Origin: Perca fluviatilis
Taxonomy: Eukaryota; Chordata; Actinopteri; Perciformes; Percidae
Reading direction: 5' to 3'
DNA: 64,000 nt
Assembly: GCF_010015445.1 (NCBI RefSeq)
Contig: NC_053114.1
Coordinates: 34,665,475-34,729,474, forward strand
A program made the position numbers and the translations under genes. This document shows, piece after piece, positions 45,900 through 64,000 of this stretch. The notes beneath the pieces are model-generated. The model was given only the letters and a program-made list of their open reading frames with translations, made no database searches and was not told the DNA's origin. Every line of letters begins with the position of its first letter. Within the stretch, counting starts at the first letter, position 1.

Positions 45900-47240
45900 T
45901 AGAAATGTGCATGGCCATTTCACAAGAACAGTGGCCAAATAGCTAATAAAATGCAATAATGTGTATTGTATTATAAAAATGTCCACTATTACAAACAGAC
46001 GAATGTTGCTGCAAACTGTTTCACAGTCAGAGCCACATAGAGAAGTCCTTGACTTGAGGTGGCTGTGAATGTTCAGTTTCCTTTCATCAACTCCCTGCCT
46101 TTGCTCTGCCAGATGTTTTGTTGCCAAAATGTGCTGTGTAAAAAAGTTTTTTGCTGTCACAATGCAACTGTTCTGAAAGGGATTTTAGGGTAAGGGATTA
46201 GAAATTACCTTCAACAGAAATGACTGCTGGACTCTGAGCAATTTGATTTACATGTAGCAGTATCACCTCAGTGGGTGTGATAGCTTCTAAGTGTCGTAGT
46301 CATGTGTCTAGCTGAAAAGTATCCACAATCACAGAAAAGAATGCAGTGCAAAAAGTACAATTTATGCATGGATAATATGATAGAAGCAAATAAAAAAATC
46401 ACACCATTGTTGTTGTTGTAGTAGTAGCAAAGCATCCATAAAACATGGATTTGCTGGTATTTATAGAGTTATGTAATTCGGAACTAATCATAGGGAAAAT
46501 AGAGACATTGTTCAGTTGATAGTTAAAATATTTGCTAACATAGCCTAGGCAGTCTTTTTGTCAGTGCTCAGAAGGTCATCTGAATACGCAACCATATAAC
46601 CATATCTATAGGCAAGCATACAATTCAACAAATATAGAGAATTAAGTTTTCAACAATTAATTAAAATGAAATTAATATTACTTGGCTTTAAATTGGACCT
46701 TTTTTAAAATTATTTATTTTACACCTTTTCTATAATTAATGCCCAACCAGAGGGTTCTTCCAGGAAATTCTTAGAAAATGATGGTCCTCTAAATCTGTTA
46801 CTAACTTGAGGCAAAGACTTTCTTCAAATGCCAAGAATCATATAGGATTTACACTTCATTAAATTGACAATATGCAAAGGTGTGATTGCTGGAAGCAGGA
46901 AAATATGGATAGGAAATATGGACTAGCAAGCTTTGGACCGATACACATCAAGCAAATGCTTCTGGAATGAACAACGGAGTGAAAAAATAATATTACAGGA
47001 CTGTGCTACAAAGTGGATCAATAGAGGACAACAAGTGCTGGATTACTGGCTTGATAATCGCTCCAGCTTTCTGTCCTTGACTCAAACAATGGTAGCTCTC
47101 TTATTTGTCATAGGACTTCACCATGGTAACTGGTGCTGTCGAAGATACAGGAAGGGGCTAGATTTCCTTTGCTAAATAATTATGTGTTTGAAAAAAAAAA
47201 AAAAAAAAAAGATCACTGAAACATTATATCACACTTTAAC
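45900..47240. other. Intergenic DNA, nothing recognised
   Basis: An AT-rich stretch with a poly-A run near 47190 and no recognisable gene or transposon. Confidence 0.45.
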
Positions 47241-50200
47241 TCATAAACCCAATTTTATTTATTTTTGAACCTTGATGCCTCTATGTCCCCATACAATACA
47301 TTCAGTATATACATTTGGCCATGAGGGACTGTACAGAGATAGGTTATAGTAGTGCATACATACGTGGCACGAAAATGTACACAAAGGAAACTCATACATG
47401 CCACTTTACCTCAGTAAAGTGATCCACACGAGGCAAGTCAATGGCTGATGGTTGCTTACACACACACACACACACACACATACACACACACACACACATT
47501 AAGACACTTCTGAGGGAAGAGAAGGGCTCTTTCAGGTTCTCATAATAGAAATATACGAATGTGTGTCTGCTGATTGCAGCAAATCCCTCCCCGTCAGAAC
47601 ACCTTCTCCTCTGTCTCCCCCTTATTCTCATTTTCCCTTTTTTTTTCTTCCAAAGCTAAGGCCTCTCTCTAGGCAGTGTGGCCGTCGTATGCAGGCTCTT
47701 TCCTATAGTGGACTAATACTCATCAGCAGCAGTAACTAAATAAAGAGCCTCACTGTCAACATTTCATCACTTAGACAGGGAACATTTAGAACATAAAGGA
47801 TACATCACACATATAGTTTATTTCATTTGCATTTCTTCTTAGGATATATTCTCTCAAGGAAATACATAGGTCCAAATCGACAACATGCTATTTCTTAATA
47901 AAGCTGCAGAGGTTGTCTTATCACACGAACAGACACCCTCATATGGCATACTTAATCTGAGGACAGCAACATCTGTCTGCTAACTTACTGCACCAACAAA
48001 ATAAACATCTGTTATACATCCCACTTTCTGCAATCTATTATCTTTAACTAATCAGGTCATTTTGCTGATTACATCTCTTCCTGGTGGACATTTTGTACCA
48101 TCATATTGGTCATAAACATTTGGTGGAGGCACACACTCCAATCATTTTTCCTTCAATGACTGCAGTTCAGAGTTGCATAGCACACAGAGCGTAGATATAG
48201 CCAAAGCCAAAATGTATTTGACTTAGTATATAAAGTGGTCATGCTCGCTTAAGTCAGTTTATAATTCCTTAGTGTCAGTCATTTTCAGCTTGGACCAAAG
48301 CCCCCCTCCCCAAATTTCCATTTTTACTTGGATTTGCTCATTTAACCACAACATTTTGCAACTCATAAGACTGACAAAGGTTTCCTCTGAAGAGGCAGTT
48401 TGTCACAAATCATTAGACTCCGCTTCTTGTAACTGGTCAGCGATATTTAATGCTGCTGTGGGCTGAAATATTATTGGTTCTGTTACAATAAACTACAGAG
48501 AGCAGACCACAAGACAGACATGACATTTCTAGGAGTTGCTGAAATAAAATGTGGTTAATGAGAAAATACAAGAAGAAATTTAAATGTCATGGGGCTGAAT
48601 TCTAGTTTCTTGAGTTCAGGGGAGAAAAAAAAAAAAAGGTACTGACAACCAAAGAGGTTCAAGCAAGGGCTGCCAGTTTGTACCAGCAGGGTCAAAAACA
48701 CACCGGAACTCAGAAAGTCTGTGCACAAATTCTCGTGTGCATACATATACCGTACACATGTTGGACACAAGCATGCTCACTCACATTTGCACATGAATAA
48801 ACATCTGGTAGTGAAGGGTAGATGATAGAGAGATTTTAATGCCAAGTGGAAGCATGACAGAATGAAGGTAAGTGTTTTTTCTGGTTCGGACAGGCTGCGC
48901 TGCGATTGGTCCGAGGGAGAATATGTGATCGTCTCTCACGCGATGCTTGACAACCCCGTTGGTCAGGAGACGCCATGACTCACGTCTCAGAGTCAGGACA
49001 CCGAGGCAAACGTGCATTTAGCGGAACTTGAAACAACAAAAATGCAAAGCACCACAGTAAAAGAGGCTGGAGTAGTCCCAAAAAACACGATCACATCGGC
49101 ACAGAACAATGAGGGCGAGGGGGCCGACGGGCCATCACAAAGGAGTAACACATCAGTAATAATTACCCCAGAATAAATTACAGTCACAGAACAATCGTTA
49201 AAAGCAGAACTGGAAATCAGCTGATCTAGCGGACTGATTTGACCCATGCATTATAAGGCATTAACCAAACATTTGTTACTGACATCACACAGTATCATAT
49301 TAGTGACTATACATACAATTGCTGATCTGGAAAATCTGCTTGTGTTTTCATAAAAAAAAAAAACTTGGATTAACTTTATTCAAAAAATCATATTACTAAA
49401 ACCGATGAAGCAATTTTAAGGGAATTGGGAATGTTGAAGGGAGAGCAGATCGATGTCTGCAATCCCATTGTACCTATTGATCTGCAGATGGGCGAATGAA
49501 ATTGATTTTCTGAGGTAGACAATGCAGACATATTTCATTCTCCCGATGCAAAGCCATTTTAAGGAGGGGTAGCGGGGCTAATTTGGTCCATTTGGACAGT
49601 CTCTGGTCTCTAGCCTCAGCCAATTGTACTGTGTCAGATGGGTTGACCCATCCATCATGATCTCCTGCCTGTCTCACCACTATGGTACTTACACTGTCAT
49701 TGGTGTGAGACACCCACTCAGTGATGGATAGCAGACAGCATGCACTATGACAAGATAGAGAGATCAGTCTGCACTGCTCACAGGCCTGCTATTCCCATGC
49801 AGCTGGGGACACACCATTCATACAAGGCCAGTTTATTCAATATCCCGACCACTGTATGGGGCCCATGAGGACAATTTACCTCAACATGCCTCATAAATGT
49901 CTCTTCCCTTACACAGCTCCTACAATCTTCAAGTCCCCTTACGAACAATTACAGTATCAACAGAGCCTAACCAAATGAGCAAAGTCAAACAAACTTGTCC
50001 ATACCTAATTTTTCATGATGTGCACTCTTTTCAGAAAAAGGTACAACATATTATAATTAAAGGTACACCCCAGTGACAAATGTTTAATTGTTGTACCTTT
50101 CTTTTTCTTTGAGTGTTAAGTGCTAAGGGAAATCAGCTCAAGAATCAATGAAATGATGTTCAACAGATAGTCAGTCTGTGATGTAATGAAGTTGGTGTTT

Positions 50201-50459
50201 GTCATAAATACAATAAAATAAAATAATAAAGACTTCTGCAACACTGAGTCTGTATGTGTAAGATAGTATGCAGTAGGCCTTCAAAAACAGGTCTGGAATC
50301 TGTTGGCCAGTGAGGTGAGTCAGGATCAGCAGTTTTGGGATGCCACTGTTCATCTTCCCATGAGCTTAATGGGCTCTGTCCAGAGGGACAGGAAGCTTGG
50401 AGCCATAGGGTGGCCCAGTGGGTGCTGCAGGGGCCGACGCCTGCAGGGGACCCAGAGCA
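47240..50459 (-). other. Possible long 3' UTR and downstream flank of the SH2-adaptor gene
   Basis: This 3.2-kb tract directly follows the stop codon of the minus-strand SH2-adaptor gene and is free of recognisable transposons. Reverse-strand AATAAA motifs occur near 49833 and 47255. SHB-family transcripts are known to have long 3' UTRs, so part of it may be transcribed. This cannot be shown from sequence. Confidence 0.3.
47458..47499. repeat. (CA)n microsatellite
   Basis: A CA run of about 20 units with one TA interruption. Confidence 0.97.
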
Positions 50460-58317
<7,858 letters not shown>

Positions 58318-58597
58318 CTGTAATAAAGGAAAATGCAACAGCTGAAACATTTTATTCGGGAAGACTACAATGGGTATTTTTTAAAAAGTGAGACCCTTCA
58401 CAGCTATGATAATAATACAACATAGTCCTGTCCGTATACTTCAGTTAGACTTCAGGTTAAGGTCACTTGGAAAAGCTAGTGTGCTTAACAGGAAGTAGAC
58501 ATTTTGAAATATATCTACTAAACTAGAACAGAGCAATGAGGTGTGTGTGGGAACAGAAATTCTCTCTCACATCGCACGCACGCACGCCCGCTACAGC

Positions 58598-58638
<41 letters not shown>

Positions 58639-59930
58639 ACACACACGCAGTGTCACTTTGTGTAACTCATCCAACTGAAGGACATGTACATACAGTGGAA
58701 GAGGCATAGATCAATCCTTCCACACTGTGCACACATCCCAGTAACACAAAGTACACACACATGCCTACATCCTCCAAACAACTCAAACAACCACAAATCT
58801 GTAAATACATCCACATATATTACAGTATGTGTGAACATGTATATTCTTTAACTACACACAAACATATGTGCAGAGTCATGCAAACAAGCCCACTTGGAAA
58901 AGTCATATGCAAAAATACGCACCCCCGCACACAAACCCACTCACAGGTTCTGCAAGTTAAACATTAAACTGGCTTTTCAAAACTCTCACGGTCAACATGG
59001 ACATGATAAGCTGTCTTGGCAACTTCACAGGGAAGTGTTTGATGGTATGTGTGGGCTGGAGGTGACCTGTACTCATGACGTGACTGGTGGAGGTCACTGA
59101 GCAGCTTCACAGCCAATCAGGACACGGGAAAATATTTACCTTTATCCACAAAAGCTAACATGAGAACAGAAGAGAACTAATTTCCACAAGGCCGAATGAA
59201 AGTGAATTCTGAGTAATGGAGGCCAAAATAATGAAACATTGGACGGTGGAGGTTGGAGTCACACTGTGGTTATCTCTCTGTGTGTGTACATGTGTGTTTT
59301 AGCCATTTTCCCTCTGTCATCCATCGCTATAATTGATGTCATAGCACCCTTGGCTCTGGAAAGACCCATTTAGAGCCACTGATACGCCTCTCAAGCAATA
59401 ACAGCAACAAGTATATGACATGCTTTAGCTGGAGATGGCTGCTTAGAGGGCTTAGGATCAACACATCAAAGCTGAGACTTTCAAGGAAGGAGTTAATGTA
59501 GTATGAAGCTCACAGCCAGTGCCTCTGATCGTTGCATCTGTCTTTGCAGCTCTCGGTAATGGCCATTCTCGCATCTAGTGTTTAATTACCTGGGCTGAAC
59601 ATGGTAGGCACTTTACAGACAGACAGGCACTGTGATCTTGACGTGTCGATGGAGATGGGTCTGTCTAGACTTTGTATTCCAGTCAGACGATTCCATTACA
59701 CTTACAGTTTGTGAGCTCGCCAAGTGTTCCTGTTCCAGACTGAGCGGGAGGGCTGACAGTATCAATCAATCAATTTAGGCGAAACGAGACAACATCATGT
59801 CAACAAATTTCATTAAGCTTGTGGTCACCTCAAAGTGGGGCAAAACAGGTAATATAGGACCTTCTGTAGATACTGTAAACGTAACAATACACATCGTAAA
59901 GCTTACAAAATGTAATACATAGTTATAGAT
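58318..59930. other. Upstream of the linker exon; no exon recognised
   Basis: The sequence contains CA/CGCA-rich tracts (about 58575-58650) but no SHB-family exon. It is presumably intronic for the minus-strand gene. Confidence 0.4.
58575..58650. repeat. Compound (CGCA)n/(CA)n microsatellite
   Basis: CGCA units near 58575 lead into a CA run of about 15 units and then interrupted CACG/CACA units. Confidence 0.92.
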
Positions 59931-59935
59931 TAACC

Positions 59936-60102
59936 CAGTGGTTCTAAGTTTGTTTGGCTTGTGACCGCTTACTAAAAAAAGTGTCTGGTTACAAATTTGT
60001 GTAACAGAACTTTCCTACCCCATCAATCATCTCACGGCCCCTCAGATTTATCTTATGACCCTCTGGCAGGGGTGCCACCCCTAGGTTGGGAACTACAAGA
60101 TT
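59936..60102. mobile_element. Small MITE with GTGGTT...GGGAACT termini, copy 2
   Basis: It starts AGTGGTTCTAAGTTTG and ends AGGTTGGGAACT, and shares the internal CCCCTCAGATTTATCTTATG with the copy at 31112-31276. It is more diverged at its left end. Confidence 0.6.
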
Positions 60103-60289
60103 CAACAACCGAATTGTACATTAAGTAGTTAAAACTAGCTCCATGTCACATGCTACAACAGTAAAATGCTGCTTACACATTGATGGATTTTTTTTTTTTG
60201 CAAATCAAATATTTTTTTAATTGTTTTTGTATTTTTCCTTAAGTAACGGATCTGACTACTTCTTCCACCACTGACTGTGATGGAATATG

Positions 60290-61820
60290 ATCCAACAGGT
60301 AAGGGTAGTGAGACAGAGTGCTGCTGTTTCAGCTCTGACCACCAGGGGTTCCCCCTCATCTCCACTCAGCTGCAGGTTGAACTTGCTGGCCTTGAGCTCA
60401 CTGATGCATTTCCCTAAACATAAACTCATGGAAATGATTATTCCAAATGACTCCGCCTACTGTTGTTATCTTGGCCTCTGCACTTTTGTTCGTTATAGGG
60501 CTATGGCCGAGTCTTAAAATGACAGCCAAATTGTAATGCTGCATGACGGCTGGGTAAACTGTGGCTCTAACCTCAGACCTGTGGAAGACTATGAGCTGTA
60601 GCTGAACTTCCACAGGGTATGATGCTTGGACCGCTGGCAGTCAAATGATGTGCCTGTGTTGCATGTAAGTCCATATAACAGACATCATTAGTTCTCTACT
60701 TTTTCAGTCCATTCGAACCACATGCTGACTGGGAATACAGTGCGAGTAGGATGAACATACAGTATATGTGTAAGGGTGAGAAATAGCGTTTCCATGGAAA
60801 CTGACCAAGGGAATGAGGGAGATGCATGTTTGCCCGGGCTCATCCCTGTCAACGCTGACAGATGACAAGATGAAGACGCGGCCAATTGCTCTCTCTCCCT
60901 CCTTCGCTTTCAATTTCTCTCTTCCTGTTTGCACATGTCCGCTTTTTCTCCCCCTCACCTTTTCTTTTGATCTTTCTATCTCAAACACTTCAGTCCTGTC
61001 TCTCTATGTCTCTGGGTCTTTTCCTCTGTGTTTTTGTTTGTCAAGGACAGAAAAAGATAGTGGGAAATGGACTGTGGAGGAATGTCTGCTTGTCTAATAG
61101 GAAAAAAAGAGAGAAAGAGCAGTAGAAGCTTTGATCTGTTATCTCCACTGTTTCTGATGGTCCTAATGCAGGGCTATCAGTCACTGATTATGTCTGATCC
61201 TGCATCAAAATTGTTTAACTTTATCTCTGTACAGTATATGTCCATATACAAGTTGGATGACATATGCACTTTGAACATAACATGGCTGCAAAAGCTATCT
61301 GCTAGTGTTGCATAAGGATGAATGTTGCGGTCTTGGTTTTCCCACACAGTCCATCTCTCAGTCTATCTACAGCCCACTCAGCCATCCGCCTGACCTTAGC
61401 TTTTCACATTTTCTCCATTCTTCTAGCGCACCCACTAATTCCTATACTTCCCCAGATTCAACACAATCAGTGCTTTATTTGACCTTGATTAAACCCTTTT
61501 TTCACTCCACCTCCTAGCAAAGGTTGAGTGGCTATTCTCAGAGGAGCTCACCCCATCAACCTTCCCCGTCAGAGCTGAGTCTTTTCTACGGGCAGAGTGC
61601 ATCGTTCTACAAAAAGAGTATTACCCTAAAGGGAGAGCCTCCAAACTAAACAAAAGCCATCATTTTATTTGCTCAAAAGCAAATGAACCCATGTCTGCTT
61701 TGATTGCGAGCCATCTCACTAACACTACAGCTTCAAATTGTTGTGGAATTATGTTTTAAGGCTGAATATCAATGGAAGAGAGCTAAACCCATTCCCCTTT
61801 CATTCTCTGGTGAACACCGA
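60290..61820. other. Right flank; one weak coding-like segment, otherwise nothing
   Basis: A minus-strand segment near 60300-60410 is stop-free and behind a possible acceptor; see findings. A pyrimidine-rich tract occupies about 60890-61040. No other feature is evident. Confidence 0.35.
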
Positions 61821-61830
61821 CGAGAGGGTG

Positions 61831-61935
<105 letters not shown>

Positions 61936-61939
61936 CTTC

Positions 61940-64000
61940 CCATACACGCACAAAGACACATAAGTAAATGTGCAGGGGCATCTGTGTGTGTTATCAGTAT
62001 TGTTGCTTGTAAAGCACAGCAAATGGAATCTGTGTATCAGATTGAACTGTCAGTCAGATGGTGACTGATGGCTGAATGGCCTGCCCCCCTCAAACACACA
62101 GCTTCCTTTAGAGAGCTCTCTAAAACCCAGAGGAGGGAGTGTGTGAGAGGGTACTGATTGGCACAGACACAGATAAACAGAGGTCAAAATGACATTTCCA
62201 TGATTACACTGCAATGTAATTCAGAACAGCACAGCACAATACACTAGACAAAATAATACCATGAGATCATGAAAAGAGAGACTTAATAGTGGCCATCAAA
62301 TGCCACAGAACTAAACTTGTCAATGACCACAATATTCCAAACAAATAAAGTAAGAGAAACACCAAAGATGTAGTTACAATAACGTCCATGAGGCTTCTGA
62401 ACAACCTGACTACACCCCCCTCTCCTCTGCACACATTCCTGAGCAAATTTCTCTAATTAAGCTGGCTAATAAATTCTCATTTACTAACAGTACTCCTATC
62501 AAAAAGGATGACTAGTCTGAGGGGTGAAGTGTGCCATCAACTGCCGTATTGTGAGGTGAAAATTAAGTCTTCCAGCCAGGATGTATGAAATGATTAACAG
62601 GTCTGCATCTCATTAGAATGCACTGCACACTGAAAATAGTGTTTAGCGTGGTATGGCACCCCAGTAACTGGCAGCTTTAAAAATCACTCACTTTTATGTT
62701 GATATCAATTATGTGCATCAGGAACTCAAATAATGCTTTTTTGGACAGCTTTTAATAATATATTTTTAGTGCATTGCTGCTACAATCTAGAAGTTAATCT
62801 CTGATGATTCCACCATCTAGAAATATGCTTTCTTCTTTTACATTTCAAGAAAAGGAGTGACCCTTCAAAGCTAAATATGGAAATATTTAAATTACTTTGT
62901 TGTTTTTTTTAAAGTCTTTTAAGATTAGATGAAGGAGAAGGTAAAAGAAATGCTTTAGTGTGTATACTTAATGCATGTCAAAAAACAAAAGCGAAAAGCT
63001 CTTCATTATAGAAAAGTATACAGAGAAAAGTGCCCTCAATTTATATGTAGATGTAATATCTGCCGTGTCAAGCCACACCGAAATTTTGATAATGAGGGCT
63101 GGACGGTTAAGGCAGATATCCTTGAACTGTAATGGATATTGTTTATTCTTGATCCATATTAGAGCAAGCCACAATGGCCTTCACATACATATACATACAT
63201 AGACTCTTAGCTATTTACCCTAGGCGAGCCAATCTGGAGCATGTAAACAGTCCTGTGTATAATGGATGACTATTGTGTTACTGTGGGTCTGCCTGTACGC
63301 CGAGGTCAAGAAGAGAGTATTGTAACTGTATTCACAGGGGTCCCGGAGGCCACCCCCCCTCTGTCTGCCACAGTGGCCTTTGACCCCAACGATGTAGAGT
63401 GGGGCCATACTGGCTCAGACAGAGAGAGGATCACTTTACAGCTGGATGCCAATCTTAAACCCACTGACATCACAGAGGGAACCAGAACCTTTCCCATGGA
63501 TTTATGGATATAAATCAACTCCTTGCCCTGTCCTCGCCTATAGCACACAGCGGTGTCCTCTTACATGGTCTCACTCTAAGTCTTCCCACTCTGCCAGGGG
63601 AAATCCCATTCCTGGCATTAGTTCTGCTACATGTCCTTCTTCCCCTCGGGTAATTACAGCAGTCAGGAGTTTGAGTATGTAGAAGGGCTTCAAAAATCAC
63701 CTAATGGCTTGATCGGTTGAAAATATGCGATTACTCGTCCATTGTGTTTTGATAAAATGGTAAATATGGCTAAACCTGAGGTGAAGACACTCAAGTCAAG
63801 AAGTGAAACTGCCTCAAATTAGTTTGATTTCTCAATTCATGTAGAACTGTGGAGAACAGTGGGCCAAAGGGACATCTGGGACAGTTATGAGTATGTTGAC
63901 AAGAGGAAATGGGGGTCACAGCAAATGGCAATTACACATGCAGAAAACAGTTTAGCACAATTAAAACTAATGAGCCTTCAGCCCTAAAACCTGCACAAGA
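61940..64000. other. Right end of the window; no confirmed gene
   Basis: A GC-richer stop-free segment at about 63262-63513 on the plus strand is the only candidate of note and is treated as a finding. Otherwise AT-rich DNA with no classifiable repeat. Confidence 0.4.

Noticed and set aside
46933..47175. 80-codon plus-strand frame upstream of the poly-A run
   Set aside because: It has no recognisable motif. The poly-A after it suggested a processed gene copy, but no parent gene or target duplication could be recognised.

Overview
This window looks like the genome of a ray-finned fish, most likely a percomorph teleost. Genes are split into short exons separated by AT-rich introns with GT/AG boundaries. 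Very long CA/TG microsatellites are frequent, and the interspersed repeats (TTAA-flanked MITEs, hAT and Harbinger elements, RTE and L2 LINEs, a Ty3/gypsy LTR element) are of teleost type. There is no operon structure, CRISPR array, rRNA gene or stand-alone tRNA gene. Most open reading frames of 60-110 codons in the window are chance frames, microsatellite frames or transposon remnants.

Three host genes can be supported. (1) A B7-H3/CD276-like gene on the minus strand: an IgV exon (5812-6162) and an IgC exon (2538-2834) are clear, a candidate signal-peptide exon lies about 18.5 kb upstream (24670-24765), and the transmembrane and tail exons are presumably beyond the left edge. (2) A complete ubl7 gene on the plus strand (34329-40206): ten coding exons join in frame to 379 codons, with a ubiquitin-like N-terminus and a C-terminal UBA domain. 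(3) The 3' half of an SHB/SHF-family SH2 adaptor gene on the minus strand (50460-58317), with its 5' exons not found and probably beyond the right edge. Human CD276, UBL7 and SHF all lie on chromosome 15, so the block looks like conserved linkage and favours shf over shb.

Layout: 1-2.5 kb, no gene recognised. 2.5-24.8 kb, the CD276-like gene, whose 18.5-kb first intron contains a TTAA MITE inside an older repeat, a Harbinger-type element with a Myb-like frame, a complete but decayed Ty3/gypsy insertion (13620-18715) carrying two later hAT insertions, and LINE remnants. 24.8-34.2 kb, intergenic DNA with L2-type LINE pieces. 34.3-40.4 kb, ubl7, where three introns are each mostly one TTAA MITE. 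40.4-50.4 kb, intergenic DNA with a 5'-truncated RTE LINE (42136-44664) and a tRNA-derived SINE. 50.4-58.3 kb, the SH2 gene. 58.3-64 kb, mostly unremarkable DNA with microsatellites and one MITE.

I see no novel multi-gene system. The best observations are structural: a nested transposon stack whose insertion order can be read from target-site duplications and from an intact empty site in the partner LTR; a two-level palindromic MITE filling a ubl7 intron; and a reading frame shared by two MITE copies that could be mistaken for a conserved gene.
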